Source: Cupriavidus pauculus (GTDB taxonomy: Bacteria; Pseudomonadota; Gammaproteobacteria; Burkholderiales; Burkholderiaceae). From it: a stretch of 64,000 nucleotides of DNA. Location of the stretch: NCBI RefSeq assembly GCF_003854935.1, contig NZ_CP033969.1:3534001-3598000 (forward strand), in the 5' to 3' direction. The notes under the pieces were generated by a model. It was not told the DNA's origin. It was given only the letters and a program-made list of their open reading frames with translations, and did not search any database. This document shows positions 16,659 to 25,141 of the stretch, piece by piece (the stretch's first letter is position 1; each line of letters starts with the position of its first letter). The position numbers were made by a program, and so were the translations under genes.

Positions 16659-17243
16659 TCAGGTCTTCTCCCGTCCGGCCTGCCACTTGTCCACGCGCAC
16701 GCGCGGTGCGGCGGCCAGTTGGGCGAGCAGGTCGGCGGGCGACGTCGAGACGTGGAGCATGTCGGCGTGCGCCTGCTTCAGAAAGCCCTCGCCCACGGCG
16801 TGGTTAAGGAACGCGAGCATGCCGTCGTAGAAGCCCGCCACGTTCAGCAGCCCCACGGGCTTGTCGTGGTAGCCAAGCTGGGCCCATGTGAACGTCTCGA
16901 ACAGTTCCTCGAAGGTCCCCACGCCGCCGGGCATGGCGATGAACGCGTCGGCGCGGTCCGCCATCATCTGCTTGCGCTCGTGCATGTTGCGCACGACGTG
17001 GAGCTCGGTCAGGCCGCGATGGCCGACTTCCTTCTGCATCAGCGCGTCCGGAATGATGCCGATGGCCTTGCCGCCCGCAGCCATCACGCTGTCCGCCACG
17101 ACACCCATCAGCCCCACCTTGCCACCGCCGTAGACCAGCGCCAGACCGCGTTCGGCCATGGCCTGGCCCAGCGCCTGCGCCATCGCCGCATACTCGGGCC
17201 GGAAGCCGGGGCTGGACCCGCAATAGACGCAGACCGATTTCAC
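16659..17243 (-). CDS. LOG family protein (nucleotide 5'-monophosphate phosphoribohydrolase)
   Basis: 194 residues of the TIGR00730/LOG family. It begins MKSVCVYCGSSPGFRPEYA and contains the Rossmann LVYGGGKVGLMGVVA and the hallmark PGGVGTFEELFET, with the Arg/Glu catalytic pair. Enzymes of this family release adenine-type bases from nucleoside monophosphates (cytokinin-activating in plants); in bacteria the natural substrate is debated. The ATG overlaps the stop of the preceding TetR gene (ATGA), so the two form one unit. Confidence 0.92.
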   Translation of the reverse strand: MKSVCVYCGSSPGFRPEYAAMAQALGQAMAERGLALVYGGGKVGLMGVVADSVMAAGGKAIGIIPDALMQKEVGHRGLTELHVVRNMHERKQMMADRADAFIAMPGGVGTFEELFETFTWAQLGYHDKPVGLLNVAGFYDGMLAFLNHAVGEGFLKQAHADMLHVSTSPADLLAQLAAAPRVRVDKWQAGREKT

Positions 17244-17950
17244 TTGCGCTCCTTTTCGGCGCGGGCGGCGTCGGCGGCGGCCTTCTCGGCCGCGTACTCG
17301 CGCGCCAGCTGGTCGAACGCCTCGCGCGCCTTGCCGCGCAGGTACGGCGCCAGGATCGAGAAAATGTGATAGCTGGACCCGTGCAGGTAGCCGCGGATCT
17401 GCTCGGGATCGTTGTACTGGCGCGGGTGCTGCACGAACTGGAACGACAGCCAGTAGGTGGCGATCACCACGATGTTGGTGCAGACCGCGTCCACCTGCTC
17501 AGGCGTGGCCTCCATGTCGCCGTCCTCCTGGAACTGGCGGCAGATCTCCATCGCAAAGCGCTTCTTCTGGTCGACGATGCGCTTGAAGTTCGTCTCCAGC
17601 ATCCGGTTGCGCGCCAGCAGGTCGTTGATGTCGCGGTACAGGAAGCGATAGTTCCACAGGAACTCCGACATGTACTGCAGGTAGCCCCAGCTCTCGCCCA
17701 GCGTGGCCTTGTGGTCCTCCGGCATCTTCAGGCGGCGCTCCATCTCCTGCTCGAAGCGCACGAAGATGGAATTGATGATGTCGTCCTTGTTGCGGAAGTG
17801 GTAGTAGAGGTTGCCAGGGCTGATTTCCATGGCCTCCGCGATGGTCGTCGTGGTGACGTTCGGCTCGCCCAGCTCGTTGAACAGGCGCAGCGACACATCG
17901 AGGATGCGGTCTCGGGTACGGCGCGGACCGGCTTGCGGTTTGGCTTCCAT
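17240..17950 (-). CDS. TetR family transcriptional regulator
   Basis: 236 residues. The N-terminal DNA-binding domain (about 12-65) shows RRTRDRILDVSLRLFNELGE, a recognition region TIAEAMEISPGNLYYHF and RNKDDI, which is the standard TetR pattern. The C-terminal part has the LWNYRFLYRDINDLL stretch found in a broad group of proteobacterial TetR proteins, and ends in a charged Ala/Lys-rich helix. Start 17950 (MEAKPQAG) is chosen because upstream residues do not fit the family. It is translationally coupled to the LOG gene. Ligand and targets unknown; autoregulation is usual in the family. Confidence 0.9.
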   Translation of the reverse strand: MEAKPQAGPRRTRDRILDVSLRLFNELGEPNVTTTTIAEAMEISPGNLYYHFRNKDDIINSIFVRFEQEMERRLKMPEDHKATLGESWGYLQYMSEFLWNYRFLYRDINDLLARNRMLETNFKRIVDQKKRFAMEICRQFQEDGDMEATPEQVDAVCTNIVVIATYWLSFQFVQHPRQYNDPEQIRGYLHGSSYHIFSILAPYLRGKAREAFDQLAREYAAEKAAADAARAEKERK

Positions 17951-18064
17951 GGGATATCGGAAAGACTTTCGATCGGCAGGATTGGGATTATAAGCACACC
18001 GGGCAGCCCGACCCCGCCGGGCGGCGTGCACGGCACAGGACGGTCGCCCGGCCGTGCCCGGCGG

Positions 18065-18676
18065 CTAGAACCGCGATCCCGGCTGCTCCAGGAAGGCCAG
18101 TTCCTCGGCGGTGCCGGCGCGGCCCAGCACGGCGTTGCGATGCGGGAACCGGCCGAAACGCGCGACGATATCGCGGTGCTTGATCGCCCACTCGACCACG
18201 TCGACCTGGCCGCCGGTCTCGTCGCGCAGCGCCTCGAATGCGCCCACGGAGACGTCCTGCTCGGCCAGCGACTCGGCGTGTTCGAATGGCAGGTAGCAGA
18301 ACATCCGATGCCACGGCGTGGGGAGCTGGCGGTCCCAGCCGTCGGCCAGCATGCGCCGGGCCAGCGCCAGCGCCTGGCCGTCGGTGGCAAAGCTGCGGGC
18401 GTCGCCGCGGAACATGTTGCGCGGGAACTGGTCCAGCAGCACCACGCGCGCGCAGGCGCCGGCCGGGGTGACCGACCAGTCGTCCGCCGCGCCGTCGTGG
18501 GCGGCCTGCCAGGCCGGCAGGAAGCGCTCGCGGATGTCGGCGTCGAAGGCGTCGGACTTGGTGAACCACTCGCGCCGCGAGGTATTCCACGCAGGCGATC
18601 CCGGCAGCCCGAACCAGAAGTCGAGCACCGCGCGCGCGGCGGGGGGCACGGTGTCGCGGGGGTCAGCGCTGGACAT
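18065..18676 (-). CDS. DUF924 family protein
   Basis: 203 residues matching DUF924, an alpha-helical TPR-like fold. Visible family blocks are VLDFWFG near the N-terminus, VVLLDQFPRNMFRG, and HRMFCYLPFEHAESLAEQ; the C-terminus has HRDIVARFGRFPHRNAVLGR. Biochemical role unknown. Its ATG lies 14 bases inside the end of the truncated globin gene upstream, so the two are likely co-translated. Confidence 0.88.
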   Translation of the reverse strand: MSSADPRDTVPPAARAVLDFWFGLPGSPAWNTSRREWFTKSDAFDADIRERFLPAWQAAHDGAADDWSVTPAGACARVVLLDQFPRNMFRGDARSFATDGQALALARRMLADGWDRQLPTPWHRMFCYLPFEHAESLAEQDVSVGAFEALRDETGGQVDVVEWAIKHRDIVARFGRFPHRNAVLGRAGTAEELAFLEQPGSRF

Positions 18677-19082
18677 TGCGCATCCAGTCGGCGGTCTGGA
18701 ACAGCGCCTGCATCAGGCGCATCTGCAGGTCCTCGGGCAGGCCCACGTCCTGCATCGCCAGCGCCATGCAGCGCATCCACTGGTCGCGCTCGCTGGTGCC
18801 GATCTCGAACGGCAGGTGGCGGGCGCGCAGGCGCGGGTGGCCAAAGCGCTCGATAAAGTAGTTCGGGCCGCCCAGCCAGCCGCAGAGGAACCAGAACAGC
18901 TTGTCGCGCGAGCCGTCCAGCGATGCCGGATGCAGCGCGCGCAGCCCGGCAAACTCGGCCTCCAGGTCCATCAGGTCGTAGAAACGGTCGACCAGCTCGC
19001 GCACGCGCGCCTCGCCGCCGATCAGCTCGTAGGCGGTGATCTCCTCGCGCTTCTCGCCGGGCTCTTCGATATTCGTCACCAT
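18663..19082 (-). CDS. group II truncated hemoglobin
   Basis: A 139-residue 2-on-2 globin. TAYELIGGEARVRELVDRFYDLMD (helices B/C), the FWFLCGWLGGPNYFIERFG segment typical of group II (TrHbO), the proximal His in GHPRLRARHLPF and the terminal helix region ERDQWMRCMALAMQD are all present. Such globins bind oxygen or nitric oxide and act in detoxification or redox sensing in the cytoplasm. The upstream FtsX-type permease gene ends two bases before its ATG. I infer one transcript of permease, globin and DUF924 without functional evidence for a link. Confidence 0.9.
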   Translation of the reverse strand: MVTNIEEPGEKREEITAYELIGGEARVRELVDRFYDLMDLEAEFAGLRALHPASLDGSRDKLFWFLCGWLGGPNYFIERFGHPRLRARHLPFEIGTSERDQWMRCMALAMQDVGLPEDLQMRLMQALFQTADWMRNVQR

Positions 19083-19084
19083 CT

Positions 19085-21640
19085 TCAGTTCACATCCCGC
19101 AGCGTGGCCAGCGCCGGCTGCCGCAGCACTTCGCGCAGGCCCAGCCAGCCGCCGGCAAAAGCGCACAGCATGCCAGAAACCACGCCCACCGGCACGATCC
19201 AGCCGTTGAAGCGGTACGGAAAGTCGAACACGAACTGCGACAGCCCCCAGCCCACGGCAATGGCGCCCAGGCTGGCCAGGAAGCCGGCCAGCCCGCCCAC
19301 CACCAGGAACTCGGCGTACTGCGTCTGCCGGACCAGCGCCGCCGGAGCGCCCAGCGCCTTGAGCAGGCCCGCGTCGCGCTTGCGCTCGTCGCGCGCGCCG
19401 GACAGCGCCGCGTACAGCACGGTCACGCCGGCCAGCAGCGTGAAGACGAACAGGAACTCCACGGCCGCGATCACCTGGTCCAGCACGTTCTGGATCTGGC
19501 GCAGGATCAGGTCGGTATTGACCACGGTGATGTTCGGAAACGTGGCCGTCAGCCGGTTGCCGAGCGCCGCCTGCTCGGGCGGCAGGTGGAACGACGTGAT
19601 GTACGTCTCCGGCAGCCCCTGCATCTTGGCCACGGGCAGGATGACGAAGAAGTTGACACGCATCGAGCCCCATTCGAGCTTGCGCAGCGACGTCACCGGC
19701 GCCTCCACGATCTGCCCGGCCACGTCGAAGCGCAGCGTATCGCCCAGCCGGATATGCAGGGTCTTGGCGATGCCCTCCTCCACCGACGCGCCGCCGTCCC
19801 ACTTGCCGGCCACCACCTCGTTGCCGTCCGGCACCGTATCCATGTACGACAGGTTGAACTCGCGCTCGACCAGGTTGCGTGCGCGGCCGTCGGGGTAGTC
19901 AGCAGCCTGCACCGGCCGGTCGCCGATCTGGATCAGCCGGCCGCGCACCATCGGGAACAGCAGGTCGTCGACCCCGCTCCGGGCCAGCATCTGGCGCAGC
20001 GGCTCGCGCTGGTCGGGCTGGATGTTGATGATGAACCGGTTGGGCGCGTCGGCCGGCGTGGCGTTGCGCCAGGAATCGATCAGGTCATTGCGCGTCATGC
20101 CCAGCAGCAGCAGCGCCATCAGCCCCACGGCCAGCGCCACGGTCTGCAGCACGGTCACGCCACGGCGCCGTTCCAGCACCGCCAGCGCAAAGCGCCAGCC
20201 CACGCTGCCCCGCGCGCGGCCGCGCATGGTGCGCGACAGCGCCATCAGCAACGCCAGCGCCAGCAGCGCGAACACTACGCCGGCGCCCACGAAGCCGCCC
20301 GCCGTGGTCAGGCCCAGCTTCAGGTCGCGCGCGGCCACCATCAGCAGCGCCACGAACGCGCCCAGGCCCAGCGCGTAGGCCGTCCAGGCCGATACCGGCG
20401 GCAGCCCGATGTCCCGCCGCAGCACGCGCAGCGGCGCGATCCGCGTCAGCGCCAGCAGGGGGGGCAGCGCAAACCCCACCAGCAGCACCAGCCCGGCCGC
20501 CACGCCCACCAGCGCCGGCACGGCCGACGGATGCGGCAGCGACACCTGCAGGATGCCGCCCAGCGACGCCAGCAGCCCGTAATGGGCCGCGTAGCCCAGC
20601 GCCACGCCCACCAGCGCGCCGGCCAGCCCCAGCATCACGAACTCGATGCCGAACGCGGCCAGGATCTGCCCGCGCGACAGCCCCAGGCACTTGTAGACCG
20701 CCGTGGCGTCGGTGTGGCGCTGCATGTAGCGCCGCGCGGACATGGCAATGGCCACCGCGGCGATCATCGACGACAGCACCGCCACCAGCGACAGGAATCG
20801 CTCGGCCCGGTCCAGCGTGGCGCGCATCTGCGGCTGGCCCGATTCCAGCGATTCCACGCGCGTATTGCGCAGGTGGCGCCGCTCGATCTCGGCCGTTGCC
20901 CACTTGCGGTACGCCTCGCCGGCCGCGTCGGGGCCGGCCACCAGCAGGCGGTAGGTCACGCGGCTGCCCCAGCCGATCAGCCTGGTGGCCTCCAGGTCGG
21001 CCATCGGCAGCAGCACGCGCGGCGCGAAGTTCATGAAGCCGGCGCCGCGATCGAGTTCCTGCGTGATGATCCGGTCGATGCGGAACGTCTTGCTGCCCAG
21101 TTGCAGGCCGTCGCCGACGCGCAGGCCCAGCGCGATCAGCAGCGCCTCGTCCACCCAGACCGTGCCGGGCGCCGGGATGCCCTCGGCGTTGGCTTCGGGC
21201 CCGCCGGGCGCCTGCGCCACCTTGAGCCGGCCGCGCAACGGGTAGCCGTCAGAGGCGGCCTTCAGCGCGGCCAGCTGGCTCGGCGCGTCGCCCTGCGCCG
21301 GGGCGCCCTGGGCGCGCGCCGTGGCCATGCTCGGGAAAGTCACCGTCTGCGCCACCTGCAGGCCGTCGCGCCGGGCGCGGTCGGCAAAGGCGGCATCGAA
21401 CGGCTGGTCGGAGATCAGCAGCACATCGGCGGCGATCATCTGCCGCGCGTCGCGCTCCAGCCCCAGCCGCATGCGGTCGGCCAGAAAGCCCACGCTGGTC
21501 AGCGCGGCCACGGCCAGCACCAGTGCAAACAACAGCAGCGTCAGTTCGCCGGCCAGCCAGTCGCGGCGGGCCATGCGCATGGCCTGGCGCCAGGCCGAGA
21601 ATCGATGGGGGTGGGCTTCGGTTGGGGAGGCAGTCGACAT
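19085..21640 (-). CDS. FtsX-like ABC transporter permease (YbbP/LolE-type)
   Basis: 851 residues with the ten-helix layout of long FtsX permeases. One N-terminal helix (about 30-50, LTLLLFALVLAVAALTSVGF) is followed by a large periplasmic MacB-like domain. Then come a block of six helices around residues 270-500, a second periplasmic domain, and three helices at the C-terminus. ARRDWLAGELTLLLFAL and DRMRLGLERDARQMIAADVL resemble YbbP. These proteins pair with a LolD/YbbA-type ATPase to drive lipid or lipoprotein extraction or export; no ATPase gene adjoins it. The start at 21640 has a poor ribosome binding site; a TTG at 21679 is a less likely alternative. Confidence 0.87.
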   Translation of the reverse strand: MSTASPTEAHPHRFSAWRQAMRMARRDWLAGELTLLLFALVLAVAALTSVGFLADRMRLGLERDARQMIAADVLLISDQPFDAAFADRARRDGLQVAQTVTFPSMATARAQGAPAQGDAPSQLAALKAASDGYPLRGRLKVAQAPGGPEANAEGIPAPGTVWVDEALLIALGLRVGDGLQLGSKTFRIDRIITQELDRGAGFMNFAPRVLLPMADLEATRLIGWGSRVTYRLLVAGPDAAGEAYRKWATAEIERRHLRNTRVESLESGQPQMRATLDRAERFLSLVAVLSSMIAAVAIAMSARRYMQRHTDATAVYKCLGLSRGQILAAFGIEFVMLGLAGALVGVALGYAAHYGLLASLGGILQVSLPHPSAVPALVGVAAGLVLLVGFALPPLLALTRIAPLRVLRRDIGLPPVSAWTAYALGLGAFVALLMVAARDLKLGLTTAGGFVGAGVVFALLALALLMALSRTMRGRARGSVGWRFALAVLERRRGVTVLQTVALAVGLMALLLLGMTRNDLIDSWRNATPADAPNRFIINIQPDQREPLRQMLARSGVDDLLFPMVRGRLIQIGDRPVQAADYPDGRARNLVEREFNLSYMDTVPDGNEVVAGKWDGGASVEEGIAKTLHIRLGDTLRFDVAGQIVEAPVTSLRKLEWGSMRVNFFVILPVAKMQGLPETYITSFHLPPEQAALGNRLTATFPNITVVNTDLILRQIQNVLDQVIAAVEFLFVFTLLAGVTVLYAALSGARDERKRDAGLLKALGAPAALVRQTQYAEFLVVGGLAGFLASLGAIAVGWGLSQFVFDFPYRFNGWIVPVGVVSGMLCAFAGGWLGLREVLRQPALATLRDVN

Positions 21641-21679
21641 GTCCGGCTGGCGGGTTGGCAGGCAGTTTGGGGGTGGCAA

Positions 21680-22282
21680 TCAGGGACGATGGGGCGGATG
21701 GTCGGGCTTGCCGCGCAGGCTGGCGTGCAGCCGCCGCGCGCCGCGCCAGAGCCGGGGCACGAGCCAGGCGGCGACGATCAGGAACACTACCAGCAGCACC
21801 AGGAACACGACCGGCAGGAAGAACGCCAGCAGCAGGCCGCCCATCGTGCCGACATCCTCGGTGAATGAGGCCACCCAGTTCGAGAAAGGTTCGGGCGACA
21901 CGTTGATCAGCGCCCGCGTGCCGGCCTTGGCCGCGTGGGCGGTGCCGGCCAGCGTGCCGCCGATCAGGCCGGCGGCCACGGTCCACTGGGGGTCCATGTG
22001 GCCAAAGGCGGCGGCCGCCAGGATGGCGCCGGCGGGAATCCGGATGAAGGTCTGGATGCCGTCCCAGGCGGTGTCGAAGCCGGGCACCTTGTCGGCCACG
22101 AATTCAGCCATGGTCAGCGCGGCGGCCACCCCGATCACCCACCAGGACGACAGCACCTGCAGCCCGGACGGCAGGTCGAGCCAGCCCAGGCGGGCCAGCA
22201 CGCCGGCCGTCAGCACGGCCAGGTAGAGGCGCAGGCCGCTGGCCCAGGACATGCCGGCGGCCAGCGCGGCGGTTTCCAGCAT
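21680..22282 (-). CDS. DUF4126 domain membrane protein
   Basis: 200 residues, four to five hydrophobic segments. The family blocks MSWASGLRLYLAVLTAGVLARLGW and a GFDTAWDGIQTFIRIPAGAILAA-like region are clear; the final 25 residues are basic and cytoplasmic. Function unknown. It ends about 40 bases before the FtsX-type permease and probably shares its transcript. Confidence 0.85.
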   Translation of the reverse strand: MLETAALAAGMSWASGLRLYLAVLTAGVLARLGWLDLPSGLQVLSSWWVIGVAAALTMAEFVADKVPGFDTAWDGIQTFIRIPAGAILAAAAFGHMDPQWTVAAGLIGGTLAGTAHAAKAGTRALINVSPEPFSNWVASFTEDVGTMGGLLLAFFLPVVFLVLLVVFLIVAAWLVPRLWRGARRLHASLRGKPDHPPHRP

Positions 22283-22403
22283 GGCAGCTCCCTCGCGTTA
22301 CGGCGCGTTCAACGTCCGGTGAGTGTAACGCCAGCGGCCGGTGCGGGCGCGGGCCGGACAGCGCCGATATGGAAGTGGATCATGCGCCATACCGGGCGCA
22401 GCG

Positions 22404-23354
22404 TCAGGTAGCCGGCGCCGACTCCAGGCGGGGGAGCTGCGGCAGGTCCGACGCCACCTCGGCAATCATCCGGCGCAGCCACATCACGTCCGGCGCGGCG
22501 TGGCAGCGCTCGTGCCAGAGCTGGTAGAAGCGCATGCGCGGGAACGTGACCGGCGACGGCACCATGCGGATCGGCAGGTACTGCGCGTAGTGGGCGGCAA
22601 ACTGGCGGCCCGTGGTGAACACCATGTCGGTCTTCATCAGCACGTACGGCACCAGCCCGAAGTACGGCAGCGTGACCTGGATATTGCGCTTGTAGCCCTG
22701 CTCGGCCAGCGCCTGGTCGATCATGCTGCGCTGCATCGACGCATACGGCGCCGGCGCCAGGTGCGGCATTTCCAGGTAGTGGCGCAGGGTCAGGCCGTGG
22801 CGCGCCAGCGGGTGCTGGGCGCCGAGCATGCAGACCACCTCGTCGTCGAACAGCGGCGAGATGTGCAGGTGCTCGGGCGGCGACAGCCAGTTGCCGACCA
22901 CGATATCCAGATGGCCCTGCTCCAGCGCGTCCAGGAAGTCGGTCGACTGGGTCATCGGATGCACGAACAGCTTGGCGCCCGGCGCCAGCCGGCGCACGCG
23001 CTCGACGATGTTGGGCAGGAAGAAGGCGTCCAGGTAGTCCGGCGCGCCCAGGTGGAACGTGCGCGTGGTGGTGGCCGGGTCGAACTGCTGCGGCGGCCGG
23101 GCGATGCGGTCCATCGCAGCCAGGCTCTGCTCGGCCAGCAGCAGCAGTTCCCGGCCGCGCTCGGTCGGCACCATGCCGCTCTTGCCGCGCACCAGAATGG
23201 CGTCGCCGGTGATCTCGCGCAGCCGCTTGAGCGTATTGCTGATGGCCGGCTGCGACTGGCCAAGCCGGACGGCGGTGCGGGTCACGCTCTGCTCGGTGAG
23301 CAGGGTGTGCAGTACCCGCAGCAAATAGGTATCGAGATGGTCGCGTCCGTGCAT
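22404..23354 (-). CDS. LysR family regulator, probable xanthine dehydrogenase regulator
   Basis: 316 residues. The N-terminal winged helix-turn-helix (about 8-65) reads LLRVLHTLLTEQSVTRTAVRLGQSQ then PAISNTLKRLREITGD. The effector domain follows (about 90-300), with the FHLGAPDYLDAFFLP opening seen in the NodD/NahR-like group. It is transcribed away from xdhABC across a 278-base control region, the standard LysR arrangement, so I infer that it controls xdhABC and probably itself, possibly sensing a purine. Start 23354 (MHGRDHLDTY) fits the family; the open frame upstream is non-coding by composition. Confidence 0.88.
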   Translation of the reverse strand: MHGRDHLDTYLLRVLHTLLTEQSVTRTAVRLGQSQPAISNTLKRLREITGDAILVRGKSGMVPTERGRELLLLAEQSLAAMDRIARPPQQFDPATTTRTFHLGAPDYLDAFFLPNIVERVRRLAPGAKLFVHPMTQSTDFLDALEQGHLDIVVGNWLSPPEHLHISPLFDDEVVCMLGAQHPLARHGLTLRHYLEMPHLAPAPYASMQRSMIDQALAEQGYKRNIQVTLPYFGLVPYVLMKTDMVFTTGRQFAAHYAQYLPIRMVPSPVTFPRMRFYQLWHERCHAAPDVMWLRRMIAEVASDLPQLPRLESAPAT

Positions 23355-23632
23355 GGCAGGTGCCGCCCCGCTCTTCTGGGTGGCGTGGGTGGCGTGGGGG
23401 AAGGGAACGGCGCATAGTGTAAGACAGCCACCCCTGATACGGTCAAATACGGCGCCGCGTGCCGATGCACTACGGGAAGACCCGGAGATGCCCCGCCAGG
23501 CCGCCCCGGGGCAGGGATGGCGGCGCCGCGCCGGCCATTGGCGCGCGCCTTGATGGGGCATATCACCTGGGCCAAATATTGCAGGAAAAGACCCGGTGCT
23601 ATGTTTCCGCCATCCCCGAAAGAGAGAAGATC
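23355..23632. promoter_or_regulatory. lysR-xdhA divergent control region
   Basis: 278 non-coding bases. A close direct repeat ATACGG-TCAA-ATACGG lies at about 23436-23451. A plausible xdhA promoter (TTGATG at 23550, 18-base spacer, AAATAT at 23574) lies about 55 bases ahead of the ATG. No unmistakable T-N11-A LysR box was settled on. Confidence 0.4.
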
Positions 23633-25129
23633 ATGGAGACGCAAACGATCCGCTTCTACCACCGCGGCCAGGTGCAGGAAGTGTCCGACGCCCCGGTGAC
23701 CCGCACCGTGCTGCAGTACCTGCGCGAGGACGTGCGCTGCACCGGCACCAAGGAAGGCTGCGCCGAAGGCGACTGCGGCGCCTGCACGGTCGTGCTGGGC
23801 GAGCTCAAGCCGGACGGCGACGTCGAGTTCAAGGCCGTCAACGCCTGCATCCAGTTCCTGCCCACGCTGGACGGCAAGGCACTGGTCACGGTGGAAGACC
23901 TGCGCCAGGCGGACGGCACGCTGCACCCGGTGCAGGAGGCGATGGTCGAATGCCACGGCTCGCAATGCGGCTTCTGCACGCCGGGCTTCGTGATGTCGCT
24001 CTGGGCGCTGTACCAGCAGCACACCCCGGGCGGCGCGCCGCCGGCCCGCCAGGAGATCTGCGACGCGCTGACCGGCAACCTGTGCCGCTGCACCGGCTAC
24101 CGGCCCATCGTCGACGCCGGCCAGCGCATGATGGCCCTGCCCGCCCCGGCCGCCAGCCGGCTGAACCCGAAGCAGATTGCCGACACGCTGCGCAGCCTCA
24201 GGCGCGGCGAGACATTCCACTACAGCGCGCGCGGCCAGCATTTCTACGCGCCGCGCACGGCGGCCGAATTTGGCGCGATCAAGGCGGCCGAGCCCGGCAT
24301 CCGCATCCTGGCCGGCAGCACCGACGTCGGCCTGTGGGTCACCAAGCAGTTCCGCGAGCTGGGCAACCTGCTCTACGTCGGCCAGGTGGAAGACCTGAAC
24401 ACCGTGGCCGAGCGCGACGGCTACGTCGAGATCGGCGCCGCCGTGACGCTGGAAAAGGCGTACGCCGCGCTCAATGCCGCCCATCCCGAGCTGGAGGAGC
24501 TGTGGAAGCGCTTTGCCTCGCTGCCGATCCGCAACGCGGGCACGCTGGGTGGCAACGTGGCCAACGGGTCCCCCATCGGCGATTCGATGCCGGCGCTGAT
24601 CGCGCTGGGTACCGAGGTGGTGCTGCAGCACGGCGACGTGCGCCGCACGCTGCCGCTGGAGGACCTGTACCTGGCCTACCAGAAGACGGCCATGGCCGAG
24701 GGCGAGTTCGTCGCCGGGCTGCGCGTGCCGGTGAAGGGGCCGGGCCATTTCCGGACCTACAAGCTGTCCAAGCGTTTCGACGAGGACATCTCGGCCGTCT
24801 GCGCCGCCTTTGGCATCAGCGTCGATGACGGCATGGTGACCCACGCCCGCATCGCGTTCGGCGGCATGGCCGCCACGCCCCGGCGAGCGGCGCAGGCCGA
24901 GGCCGCGCTGGTCGGCCAGCCGTGGACCGAGGCCACCGCGCGGGCCGCGATGGCCGCGCTGGGGCAGGACTACACGCCGCTGACCGACATGCGCGCCACC
25001 GCCGCCTATCGCGCGCGCGGCGCCGCCAACCTGCTCTACCGCTTCTGGCTGGAAACCCGCGATGGCGCGCTGCCCGCCGCCATGGTCAATGTCCGCGCCC
25101 TCGGCGCCGGCGAAACGGTCAGCGCGTAA
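23633..25129 (+). CDS. xdhA: xanthine dehydrogenase, iron-sulfur and FAD subunit
   Basis: Small subunit (498 residues) of the XdhAB heterodimer that oxidises hypoxanthine and xanthine to urate with NAD+. Residues 1-80 form the plant-ferredoxin-like [2Fe-2S] domain with Cys 43, 48 and 51 in GCAEGDCGAC. Residues 80-165 carry the second [2Fe-2S] centre (HGSQCGFCTPGF and LCRCTGYRP). Residues 190-380 form the FAD domain (ILAGSTDVGL, then SLPIRNAGTLGGNVAN), followed by the CO-dehydrogenase flavoprotein C-terminal domain. AGAGAGAAG precedes the start. It is first in xdhABC, 12 bases ahead of xdhB. Confidence 0.96.
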   Translation: METQTIRFYHRGQVQEVSDAPVTRTVLQYLREDVRCTGTKEGCAEGDCGACTVVLGELKPDGDVEFKAVNACIQFLPTLDGKALVTVEDLRQADGTLHPVQEAMVECHGSQCGFCTPGFVMSLWALYQQHTPGGAPPARQEICDALTGNLCRCTGYRPIVDAGQRMMALPAPAASRLNPKQIADTLRSLRRGETFHYSARGQHFYAPRTAAEFGAIKAAEPGIRILAGSTDVGLWVTKQFRELGNLLYVGQVEDLNTVAERDGYVEIGAAVTLEKAYAALNAAHPELEELWKRFASLPIRNAGTLGGNVANGSPIGDSMPALIALGTEVVLQHGDVRRTLPLEDLYLAYQKTAMAEGEFVAGLRVPVKGPGHFRTYKLSKRFDEDISAVCAAFGISVDDGMVTHARIAFGGMAATPRRAAQAEAALVGQPWTEATARAAMAALGQDYTPLTDMRATAAYRARGAANLLYRFWLETRDGALPAAMVNVRALGAGETVSA

Positions 25130-25141
25130 GGAACGCCCGCC

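Noticed and set aside
19586-21868. Plus-strand frame of about 760 codons opposite the FtsX-type permease
   Set aside because: Gln/His/Arg-rich shadow of a membrane protein gene, with no recognisable domain.
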